Shown here in pieces: positions 1 to 5,791 of a DNA stretch of 7,618 nt. The notes beneath the pieces are model-generated. The model did no database searches. It was given only the letters and a program-made list of their open reading frames with translations, and was not told where the DNA came from. The position numbers were made by a program, and so were the translations under genes. The stretch's first letter is position 1. Every line of letters starts with the position of its first letter. The DNA is from Actinomycetota bacterium (GTDB lineage Bacteria; Actinomycetota; Actinomycetes; Nanopelagicales; Nanopelagicaceae), in NCBI GenBank assembly GCA_009927705.1, contig RFMK01000135.1, positions 1 through 7,618 of the forward strand. The letters are read 5' to 3'.

Positions 1-189
1 CTGGTTGGAAATGATGTCGGCACTCCCATTATCTCGGTCGGTGGTGCAGCCTTCTTTGGACCTGTTATCTCACCGGCTCCCAAAGGCGAAGAAGCAGGGA
101 AGTTGTGGGACGGCGTTGTTGGCGTTGCAAGTTACCCAGGATTTTTTGAAATCAAACGTAGCCGCACCGTTGGCCCCATCTTTGATTAG
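1..189 (+). CDS. Mycothiol-dependent nitroreductase-like (DsbA/thioredoxin-fold) protein, C-terminal end only
   Basis: Frame 1 is open from the first base to a TAG at 187-189 and gives the last 62 residues of a protein that starts upstream of the window. The segment contains VGTPIISVGGAAFFGPVI, then GEEAGKLWDG, ASYPGFFEIKR and a final GPIFD. I recognise this as the C-terminal end of the Rv2466c-type mycothiol-dependent nitroreductases, which are DsbA-like thioredoxin-fold proteins. The GTP segment would be the cis-proline loop of that fold. In the family, a CxxC-type active site near the N-terminus works with mycothiol; that part lies outside the window and cannot be checked. The protein would be cytosolic. 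The next gene begins six bases after this stop, so the two may be cotranscribed. The family call rests on remembered sequence similarity over a short piece, but the residue pattern is distinctive. Confidence 0.82.
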   Translation: MVGNDVGTPIISVGGAAFFGPVISPAPKGEEAGKLWDGVVGVASYPGFFEIKRSRTVGPIFD

Positions 190-195
190 AGATTA

Positions 196-552
196 ATGGC
201 GAAAATAACGGTAGTAGGCGACCAAGTTAGATGTGAACTTTCACCCATTGAATCGATTGGCGCATTTCATAGTTCCGTAACTGCGCCATTCTCCTCACTC
301 ACATCAGTTCAAGTAGTTCAAAATCCTTGGAGCGCACAAGTACTCCGAGGATTTCGTGCGCCAGGCACTGGCTTTCCCTATCTCATAATGTTGGGAACGA
401 TGAGGTACCGAGGCGGAAAAGATTTCTGCGCAATTTACAAGAGGCAACCAGTTTATATTCTGGAATTTGCCGATCAAGAATTCAAGAGATGGATAATAAG
501 CCAGTCGAAAAATATCCCAGAGTCAGTGCAAGCCAAGATTGGCAACGAGTAA
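196..552 (+). CDS. Uncharacterised 118-aa protein, possibly PH-like fold
   Basis: This is a complete small reading frame of 118 residues, starting ATG six bases after the preceding stop. It reads like a soluble cytosolic protein: no signal peptide, no transmembrane segment, and alternating hydrophobic residues typical of beta strands (ITVVGDQVRCEL, SSLTSVQVVQNPW). Its centre has RGFRAPGTGFPYLIMLGTMR followed by GGKDF, and it then has PVYILEF with a final helix-like segment. I recall similar small hypothetical proteins in actinobacteria with RAPGTG and GGKDF motifs. A bacterial PH-like barrel is plausible from the strand pattern, but this is inference and no function can be given. The ribosome-binding site is weak (GAGA a few bases upstream), which suits coupling to the upstream gene. 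Its last 30 bases overlap the 3' end of the convergent ZIP gene. Confidence 0.75.
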   Translation: MAKITVVGDQVRCELSPIESIGAFHSSVTAPFSSLTSVQVVQNPWSAQVLRGFRAPGTGFPYLIMLGTMRYRGGKDFCAIYKRQPVYILEFADQEFKRWIISQSKNIPESVQAKIGNE

Positions 553-1269
553 CCACATAATTATTACGCCAGTTACGGTTGCTAGTAGCGTCAATCTAGA
601 TGGATGGCGAGAGTGAGCTTCGGGCAAGATATGTGAAGTAGCAAGGTAAATCACCATGCCGGAGAAAATCGCAAGATAAATTGCCACATTCGCTTCGCTA
701 AAGACGAGCGCTGAACCTATTGCTGCGCCACCTACGCGTGCGAGTGCATCCACTGCGAGGAGCCAGCGGCCCCGCTTTGTCCAATGTCCACCTCTAACAA
801 GGAGTGAGACGGTGTTGAGTCCATCGCTGAATGCATGTAGGAGAATTGCAACAAAGACTGCGTAACCAAGTGCGTCTGAAACTTGGAATGCCACACCCAG
901 TGCAACGCCATCGAGAAATACATGACCTCCCATAGCCAAAGCGCCAAGAGTGCCCGCGATATTCGTTGCGTGATTATGGTCGTGCCCGTAATCAGAATCG
1001 GCTGGTTCATGTGGCCCAGCAAATTGTTCGAGAATATGGAGCGCTAAGAATCCAGCAATAATCGCGACTGAAACGGCAGGGACATGGAGCAATTCTTTTT
1101 CAGTAGCGTGAAAGACTTCTGGGAGCAGATCAAAAGCAACTAAACCGAGCAGTAATCCTGCAGAAAGCCCCAGTACAAGATGGAGACGATCGCGAGCGCG
1201 GAGAGCAAGTAGGCCGCCTGCAGTCGTTGCGAGTGCGGTGAGCGCGGCGAGAATGATTGCAAGATTCAC
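523..1269 (-). CDS. ZIP-family divalent metal transporter
   Basis: The 248-residue protein is highly hydrophobic, with about eight predicted membrane segments (roughly residues 3-23, 30-50, 64-84, 104-127, 133-155, 168-190, 192-212 and 226-246). This is the usual ZIP architecture and length for bacteria. ZIP signatures are visible: DLLPE at 47-51 in TM2, HVFLDG at 116-121 in TM4 and HAFSDG at 145-150 in TM5. His and Asp at 116, 120, 145 and 149 sit at the expected intramembrane metal-site positions. The TM3-TM4 loop carries a short His-rich stretch, HDHNH at 96-100, typical of metal-handling loops. The family imports zinc, iron or manganese across the cytoplasmic membrane. Zinc is my preferred substrate, because zinc uptake genes lie next to glyS in other actinobacteria, but the sequence does not prove it. 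The start is GTG with no Shine-Dalgarno; a TAnnnT box at a leaderless distance lies just upstream. The 3' end overlaps the convergent 118-residue gene by 30 bp. Confidence 0.88.
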   Translation of the reverse strand: MNLAIILAALTALATTAGGLLALRARDRLHLVLGLSAGLLLGLVAFDLLPEVFHATEKELLHVPAVSVAIIAGFLALHILEQFAGPHEPADSDYGHDHNHATNIAGTLGALAMGGHVFLDGVALGVAFQVSDALGYAVFVAILLHAFSDGLNTVSLLVRGGHWTKRGRWLLAVDALARVGGAAIGSALVFSEANVAIYLAIFSGMVIYLATSHILPEAHSRHPSRLTLLATVTGVIIMWLLVANLGLH

Positions 1270-1276
1270 GAAGCCG

Positions 1277-1282
1277 AGGTTA
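1277..1282 (-). promoter_or_regulatory. Candidate -10 element for the ZIP gene, leaderless arrangement
   Basis: On the minus strand TAACCT matches TAnnnT and ends seven bases before the GTG start. Transcription would then begin at or next to the G of GTG, leaving no leader, which fits the absence of any Shine-Dalgarno sequence. Leaderless mRNAs are common in actinobacteria. I found no convincing -35 hexamer, so the call rests on the -10 motif and its spacing. Confidence 0.45.
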
Positions 1283-1300
1283 TCAGTGGCCCACCGATAA
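1280..1300. promoter_or_regulatory. 21-bp near-palindrome, candidate operator between ZIP and glyS
   Basis: Two ten-base arms, TTATCAGTGG and CCACCGATAA, are separated by a single C at 1290. Nine of the ten arm positions pair; the exception is A1285 with C1295. The dyad overlaps the candidate -10 box of the ZIP gene (1277-1282, minus) and abuts a TAAACT box on the plus strand (1298-1303). A dimeric repressor bound here could control both directions. It does not match the Zur or DtxR-type boxes that I know, so the regulator cannot be named. No T-run follows either arm, so a terminator is unlikely. Confidence 0.4.
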
Positions 1301-1303
1301 ACT
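1298..1303 (+). promoter_or_regulatory. Candidate -10 element for glyS
   Basis: TAAACT fits TAnnnT and would place the transcription start near 1310, giving glyS a leader of about 65 bases. No clear -35 is visible at the right spacing, so this is a weak call. It is supported mainly by being the best AT-rich hexamer on this strand before a GC-rich leader. Confidence 0.3.
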
Positions 1304-1327
1304 ATGAGCCTGCGCCCAGCCCCTAAA

Positions 1328-1355
1328 GCTGCGACCGGTGCGCACCGCCGACAGC
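1328..1355 (+). other. GC-rich dyad in the glyS leader
   Basis: A perfect 12-bp palindrome, CGGTGCGCACCG (1336-1347), is flanked symmetrically at four bases' distance by GCTG (1328-1331) and CAGC (1352-1355). In RNA this could form a short hairpin with an internal loop, ending about 20 bases before the glyS start codon. It could equally be a DNA-binding site or chance in a GC-rich stretch. No U-run follows, so it is not a terminator, and I recognise no T-box or known riboswitch here. Confidence 0.25.
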
Positions 1356-1364
1356 CAGCCGGAT

Positions 1365-1368
1365 GGAG
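1365..1368 (+). promoter_or_regulatory. Ribosome-binding site that decides the glyS start
   Basis: GGAG lies six bases before the ATG at 1375. It overlaps the alternative in-frame ATG at 1363, which has no comparable site of its own, so 1375 is preferred. Confidence 0.7.
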
Positions 1369-1374
1369 ATCACC

Positions 1375-2754
1375 ATGGCCACAGATCGTTTAGAAACTAT
1401 TGTCAGTCTCGCAAAGCGACGCGGATTCGTTTATCCCTCTTCAGAAATCTACGGCGGACTTCGCGCATCGTGGGATTACGGCCCGCTCGGAGTTGAACTT
1501 AAGAACAACGTAAAACGTCAATGGTGGAAATCCATGGTGATGGGCCGAGAAGATGTCGTCGGTCTTGATTCCTGCGTGATTTTGGCGCGAGAAGTTTGGG
1601 AAGCATCGGGCCATGTCGAAACTTTCACTGACCCTTTGACCGAGTGCACCGAATGTCACAAGCGTTATCGCGCAGATCATCTAGAAGAAGCATTTGAAGC
1701 AAAACATAATCGCAAGCCAGCCTCATTAGAAGAAGTCAATTGCCCTCATTGTGGCAACAAAGGAAAATTCACAACTCCTAAACAATTCTCAGGATTGCTC
1801 AAGACGTATCTCGGACCAGTCGAAGATGAGTCAGGTCTTGCCTACATGCGCCCTGAAACGGCGCAAGGAATATTCATTAACTTTGACAATGTCGCCACGA
1901 CTGCGCGAAAGAAGCCGCCTTTTGGAATTGGTCAGATTGGAAAGTCATTCCGTAATGAAATTACGCCCGGAAACTTCATCTTCCGCACTCGTGAATTTGA
2001 ACAGATGGAGATGGAATTCTTTGTAGTTCCCGGAACTGATGAAGAGTGGCACCAAACGTGGATAGATACCCGACTTGCTTGGTATATCGATTTAGGTATC
2101 AACCCAGATCGATTGAGACTCTTTGAGCATCCGAAAGAGAAGTTATCTCACTACTCAAAGCGCACCGTTGATATCGAGTACAAGTTTGAATTTACTGGTA
2201 CAGAGTGGGGAGAGCTCGAAGGTATCGCAAACCGTACGAATTTCGATTTGAAGGCTCACTCGGAAAAGTCTGGCAAGGATCTCTCGTGGTTCGATCAAGA
2301 GAAGAATGAGCGTTGGTTCCCGTATGTCATCGAGCCCGCGGCCGGCGTGGATCGCTGTGCGCTGACCTTCCTTATGGATGCTTACACCGAGGATGAAGCT
2401 CCTAATTCGAAGGGCGAAATGGAGAAGCGCACGGTTCTGCGCCTTGATTATCGTCTCGCTCCAGTAAAAGCTGCTGTGCTTCCACTTTCCCGTAATGCAG
2501 ATCTATCGCCGAAGGCGCGTGATCTTGCTGCGCGACTTCGCAAGAATTGGAGCGTTGATTTCGATGATGCAGGCGCGATTGGTCGCCGTTATCGTCGTCA
2601 AGATGAGATCGGCACGCCCTATTGCATCACTATTGATTTCGAAACACTTGAGGACAATGCGGTCACAATTCGCGAACGTGATTCGATGAAACAAGAGCGA
2701 ATCGGAATCGACCAGGTTGAGTCATGGTTAGCCCCACGGCTACTGGGCTGCTAA
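1375..2754 (+). CDS. glyS: Glycyl-tRNA synthetase, alpha2 (single-chain dimeric) type
   Basis: This cytosolic class II aminoacyl-tRNA synthetase attaches glycine to tRNA-Gly using ATP. From the ATG at 1375 the protein has 459 residues, the normal size for the alpha2 form. It opens ATDRLETIVSLAKRRGFVYPS, as family members do. Visible landmarks are a zinc ribbon with Cys91, Cys94, Cys123 and Cys126; RPETAQG at 159-165; class II motif 2 around FRNEI (192-196) with FRTREFEQ (203-210); motif 3 with GVDR at 324-327; and a C-terminal anticodon-binding domain ending in WLAPRLLGC. An ATG at 1363 would add four residues, but the Shine-Dalgarno GGAG favours 1375. It is the first gene of a dense + strand cluster and diverges from the ZIP transporter gene. 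Its 3' end overlaps dusB by 31 bases. All key elements look intact. Confidence 0.96.
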   Translation: MATDRLETIVSLAKRRGFVYPSSEIYGGLRASWDYGPLGVELKNNVKRQWWKSMVMGREDVVGLDSCVILAREVWEASGHVETFTDPLTECTECHKRYRADHLEEAFEAKHNRKPASLEEVNCPHCGNKGKFTTPKQFSGLLKTYLGPVEDESGLAYMRPETAQGIFINFDNVATTARKKPPFGIGQIGKSFRNEITPGNFIFRTREFEQMEMEFFVVPGTDEEWHQTWIDTRLAWYIDLGINPDRLRLFEHPKEKLSHYSKRTVDIEYKFEFTGTEWGELEGIANRTNFDLKAHSEKSGKDLSWFDQEKNERWFPYVIEPAAGVDRCALTFLMDAYTEDEAPNSKGEMEKRTVLRLDYRLAPVKAAVLPLSRNADLSPKARDLAARLRKNWSVDFDDAGAIGRRYRRQDEIGTPYCITIDFETLEDNAVTIRERDSMKQERIGIDQVESWLAPRLLGC

Positions 2755-3896
2755 ATCGTAAACCGCTTCATCTTCCCATTCGTGGTGGCGGTTTAGATCT
2801 CACAGTTCCAGTTGTTCTTGCTCCGATGGCGGGCATAACAAACTCTGCTTTCCGTTTGCTCTGTCGTGAACAAGGCGCAGGATTATTCGTTTCGGAAATG
2901 GTGACTGCCCGCGCACTTACTGAGCGTAATGAAGAAACAATGCGAATGATTGTTCCCGGGGAGGGTGAGACTCCAAGATCTGTTCAGCTTTATGCCACCG
3001 ATCCTGTTGATTTAGAACGAGCGGTCGAAATGATTGGCAGCGAAGATCTGGCTGATCACATTGATTTGAATTTCGGATGTCCAGTTCCAAAAGTAACTCG
3101 AAAAGGTGGAGGCTCGGCACTTCCTTATAAGCGTCGACTTTTTGCCTCTTTAGTGTCAGCAGCAGTAAAGACTGCCAAGAAATACGAGATTCCAGTGACA
3201 GTGAAAATGCGCGTTGGAATCGATAGCGAACACGAGACTTATTTGGATGCCGGAAAGATTGCGGCTGACCTTGGAGTCGCATGGGTCGCGCTCCATGCAC
3301 GAACTGCCGCACAGTTTTATGAAGGAAAATCAGATTGGTCCAAGATCGCAAATCTTGTCGAACACCTTGCTCCAACGGGTATTCCCGTGCTGGGAAATGG
3401 CGATATTTGGTCGGGAAATGATGGCGTGAAGATGATGCGCGAAACGGGCTGCGCTGGCGTAGTCGTTGGCCGAGGTTGTTTGGGACGTCCGTGGTTATTT
3501 GCAGACCTGGTGCGCGCATTCAACGGTGAAGGCGAACGACCACTACCTCGACTCTTCGAAGTGCGAGAAGTGATGTGGCGTCATGCCCAACTACTTGTTG
3601 ATTATTTCAAGGATGAACATCGAGCATGTAGAGATCTTCGCAAACATATGGCCTGGTATCTCAAAGGATTTAGAGTCGAAGGTGGACTTCGATCGCAATT
3701 TGGAATGGTCTCCTCACTTGCTGAATTGCGAACTTTGCTGAACCAATTAGTCGATCAACCATATCCCGAAGCGATTGGCGATGCGCCACGCGGTCGCACC
3801 AGTCATGGAAGAGCGGTCACATTGCCTCAAGGTTGGCTGGATGATCCAGAGGAACTTGTCTCTGTCGATGGCAGCGATTCTGGTTCTGGCGGCTGA
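2724..3896 (+). CDS. dusB: tRNA-dihydrouridine synthase, DusB type
   Basis: The predicted enzyme is a 390-residue cytosolic flavoprotein that reduces uridine to dihydrouridine in the D-loop of tRNAs using FMN and NAD(P)H. Family signatures appear in order: VVLAPMAGITNSAFR near residues 30-45 (start of the TIM barrel, FMN site), SEMV near 58, DLNFGCPVPKVTRKGGG with the catalytic cysteine at 119, VKMRVG, ALHARTAAQFYEG, VLGNGDI, VVVGRGCLGRPWLF (phosphate binding) and a C-terminal helical domain with KHMAWYLKGF. The last 50 residues are a low-complexity tail ending in SVDGSDSGSGG, probably disordered. The ATG lies inside the glyS 3' end in another frame, with only a weak AGG seven bases upstream, so translation is probably coupled to glyS. 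A shorter N-terminus cannot be excluded. The stop overlaps the next gene's ATG (TGATG). The exact Dus subfamily is inferred from overall motif pattern. Confidence 0.94.
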   Translation: MVSPTATGLLNRKPLHLPIRGGGLDLTVPVVLAPMAGITNSAFRLLCREQGAGLFVSEMVTARALTERNEETMRMIVPGEGETPRSVQLYATDPVDLERAVEMIGSEDLADHIDLNFGCPVPKVTRKGGGSALPYKRRLFASLVSAAVKTAKKYEIPVTVKMRVGIDSEHETYLDAGKIAADLGVAWVALHARTAAQFYEGKSDWSKIANLVEHLAPTGIPVLGNGDIWSGNDGVKMMRETGCAGVVVGRGCLGRPWLFADLVRAFNGEGERPLPRLFEVREVMWRHAQLLVDYFKDEHRACRDLRKHMAWYLKGFRVEGGLRSQFGMVSSLAELRTLLNQLVDQPYPEAIGDAPRGRTSHGRAVTLPQGWLDDPEELVSVDGSDSGSGG

Positions 3897-4519
3897 TGTT
3901 TCTCTTTAAATTTATCTGGCGCTTCATAACATTTTTCTTGCTTGTTGCGCTCGTGATTCCGACCTGGGCGCTGGCGCGAACTTGGTACGTAGCCAATAAC
4001 GAGACAATTAGAAAAGCAGATGCAATTGTGGTGATGGGAGCTGCACAACTCGATGGTCGTCCAGGAGAAATCTTGACTGCACGCTTGAAAGAAACTAAGA
4101 GAATCTATGAGAACAATTTCGCACCACGCATATTTACCTTAGGCTCTGGAGCACCTGGCGATCGTTTTACCGAAGCTGATTCTGGTCGTAAGTGGCTAAT
4201 TACGAATGGGGTGCCGCGGAAAGCAATTACTGCTGTCGCAAAAGGAAGAGATACACTCTCGAGTATCGAAGCGTTTGCAGAAGTTGCAGTAAAAACTCAA
4301 GTTAAAGACATCATAATTGTGACTGATCCATATCATTGTTTGCGTTCGATGACGATGGCGCAAGATAAAGGCTTTACTGCAACATGTTCACCCACCCGAG
4401 TGGGAATCGCAAGCTTGGAAAAGGCTGGTTTTCGCTACTTATTTCGGGAGGCGAGCGCATATTTGGCGTATGTAACGCTTGGTCGGCGTGGCATTCATAT
4501 CAGCGACCACGTAGCCTAA
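3896..4519 (+). CDS. DUF218 (SanA/YdcF-like) membrane-anchored protein
   Basis: The protein has 207 residues. Residues 5-28 form one hydrophobic segment preceded by Lys and Arg, so it is probably a membrane anchor or uncleaved signal with the rest outside the membrane. The soluble part has the DUF218 pattern: ADAIVVMGAAQLDGRPGEIL at 41-60, then LTARL, LGSGAPGD followed by TEADSGRKWLITNGVP, GRDTLSSIEAF, and VTDPYHCLRSM. These are the conserved acidic and Gly-rich blocks of the SanA/YdcF family. SanA is linked to envelope permeability and vancomycin tolerance in enterobacteria, but the family's biochemical activity is not settled, so no reaction is assigned. It starts at the ATG that overlaps the dusB stop by one base and has no strong Shine-Dalgarno, which indicates translational coupling. 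It ends seven bases before dgt. An envelope protein here, among tRNA and DNA metabolism genes, is the odd member of the cluster. Confidence 0.88.
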   Translation: MFLFKFIWRFITFFLLVALVIPTWALARTWYVANNETIRKADAIVVMGAAQLDGRPGEILTARLKETKRIYENNFAPRIFTLGSGAPGDRFTEADSGRKWLITNGVPRKAITAVAKGRDTLSSIEAFAEVAVKTQVKDIIIVTDPYHCLRSMTMAQDKGFTATCSPTRVGIASLEKAGFRYLFREASAYLAYVTLGRRGIHISDHVA

Positions 4520-4522
4520 GGA
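4518..4522 (+). promoter_or_regulatory. Ribosome-binding site of dgt
   Basis: AAGGA overlaps the TAA stop of the preceding gene and lies four bases before the dgt ATG at 4527. The spacing is short but usable, and it fits termination-reinitiation between the two genes. Confidence 0.55.
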
Positions 4523-4526
4523 CATC

Positions 4527-5773
4527 ATGGTTCTCAAAGACGTCGAGGAAAGTCGTGCGTACTCCGCAAAAGATCGTGAACGTTTTCTTGATGAACCGGC
4601 AAAACGTAAAGGGCGTACAGAATTCGCTCGAGATCGTGCGCGCATCATCCATTCATTTGCGCTACGTAGATTGGCTGCGAAAACTCAAGTAGAAGTGCCA
4701 TGGGCGAGTGACTTTCCTCGAACCCGGCTCTCACATTCACTCGAGTGTGCGCAGGTCGGTCGTGAGCTGGGAGCAGCACTTGGTGCAGATCCCGATCTCA
4801 TGGAGAGTGCTTGTCTCGCTCACGATTTAGGTCATCCACCCTTGGGCATAATGGTGAAGAAGCGCTGGCAAAGATTGCCGAATCAGTTGGCGGATTTGAA
4901 GGTAACGCCCAAAGTTTTCGATTATTGACGCGGATCGAAGCTAAGACTGTCGATAGCGATGGACTTTCCGTGGGATTGAATCTCACACGCGCAACTTTGG
5001 ATGCGGCGACGAAATATCCATGGAGCGCTCTGGAAAACTCTCGAAAATTCGGAGTCTATGAAGACGATCAAGAAATATTTAATTGGGTCCGTGAAGATGC
5101 GCCGATTGGCAAGACCTGCATAGAAGCTCAAATTATGGATTGGTCTGATGATGTTGCTTACTCCGTACATGATTTAGAAGATGCACTTGTAACTGGGCAG
5201 ATTGATATTGCTCAACTTCGTGACGATCTCTCTCATCTATTCCTGGTTGCGACTCAAGACTATTTGCCTGACATGACTGAGATAGAAGCAGAAGCAGCGC
5301 TGGATGCGCTGATGAACCTTTCGTGTTGGCCGAGAGAATTCGATCGAAGTCATCGCCATTTGGCGCGGCTCAAAGATCTCACTAGTCAGCTAGTCGGCCG
5401 GTTTGCGCTCGCTGCTGAAAGAGAGACTCGAGAGCATTTTGGCGATGGGGATCTAGTCCGATACTCAGCAAACCTTTTGGTTCCACGTGCCCAGAGGGTC
5501 GAAGTAGCGCTACTTAAATCAATGGCTGGCCACTACATCATTCGTGCGGAGAAGTCCCAAGAAAGATATGCCACTCAACAAAAAGTAATTATCGATCTCG
5601 TCCAAGCCGTGAGAGAGCAGGCACCTGAGAGCCTGGAAAGTTTCTTTTTGCAGGAGTGGAATCGCGCAACAAGTGAGCGCGAGAAAATGCGCGTTGTTAT
5701 CGACCAGATTGCATCACTTACCGATGTCGGCGCCTATGCACTCCATGAGCAATTCTCGATGAGCAAGAAATAG
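4527..5773 (+). CDS. dgt: dGTPase-like HD-domain triphosphohydrolase, split by an apparent 1-nt frameshift
   Basis: The family hydrolyses dGTP or other dNTPs to the nucleoside and triphosphate, in the cytosol, with a divalent metal. The product would have about 415 residues, normal for actinobacterial Dgt, if one missing base is restored. Residues 1-105 read in one frame and contain RTRLSHSLE (His70) and AHDLGHPP (His99, Asp100, His103), the first HD metal ligands. That frame then becomes nonsense (GIMVKKRW) and stops at 4926-4928. The expected continuation, GHNGEEAL then GGFEGNAQSFRLLTRIE and DWSDDVAYSVHD (Asp208/Asp209, last HD ligand), lies in the -1 frame from 4844 and runs open to TAG at 5771-5773. 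The whole downstream 309 residues are intact, so this is either a sequence error or a very recent lesion. As written, the first frame yields a truncated 133-residue product. It sits seven bases after the DUF218 gene and 18 before dnaG. Confidence 0.9.
4842..4846 (+). other. Frameshift point in dgt
   Basis: The local sequence is CCC TTG GGC ATA in the upstream frame, where the family has Pro-Phe-Gly-His. Reading CCC TTT GGG CAT, with one extra T beside 4842-4843, restores the conserved HPPFGHNGE block exactly. A one-base loss at a junction of short homopolymer runs is a typical error or slippage site. No in-frame X-XXY-YYZ slippery heptamer is present. Confidence 0.85.
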
Positions 5774-5779
5774 GGGCCT

Positions 5780-5783
5780 AGGA
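5780..5783 (+). promoter_or_regulatory. Ribosome-binding site of dnaG
   Basis: AGGA lies eight bases before the ATG at 5792 and supports that start, which gives the expected N-terminus MSGRIRDVDVTYVRD. The 18-base gap after dgt holds nothing else, so dnaG is probably read from the upstream operon promoter. Confidence 0.6.
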
Positions 5784-5791
5784 TTACCGCC

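Noticed and set aside
5..196. Open frame of 63 codons at the left edge
   Set aside because: It is out of frame with the nitroreductase-like C-terminus in frame 1, which has clear family motifs. The alternative reads as Ser/Leu-rich nonsense.
542..582. Possible stem between GCAAC...GTAAC and GTTAC...GTTGC as a shared terminator
   Set aside because: The two 5-bp helices are interrupted and enclose an 18-base loop, with no T-run on either side. It is too weak to call a terminator.
1270..1374. Zur box or glycine/T-box riboswitch upstream of glyS
   Set aside because: I could not find the AT-rich Zur consensus known from Streptomyces or Mycobacterium, and a leader of about 65 bases is too short for a T-box and shows no T-box core sequence.
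1363..1374. Upstream ATG as the glyS start
   Set aside because: The ATG at 1363 has no Shine-Dalgarno of its own and overlaps the GGAG that correctly serves the ATG at 1375. Family proteins start at the MATDRLE position.
2917..3519. 200-codon open frame on the minus strand inside dusB
   Set aside because: It is antisense to highly conserved DusB motifs, and its composition (rich in Arg, Gln, Ser and His) is typical of a shadow frame.
4836..4850. Programmed -1 ribosomal frameshift in dgt
   Set aside because: No X-XXY-YYZ heptamer lies in the zero frame, and I saw no obvious downstream stimulatory structure. Dgt is not known to be recoded, and a one-base deletion explains the data more simply.
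4811..5773. Separate gene starting at TTG 4811
   Set aside because: Its first codons are nonsense, and conserved Dgt sequence begins only at 4844-4849, where it continues the upstream frame. It is the second part of the frameshifted dgt.
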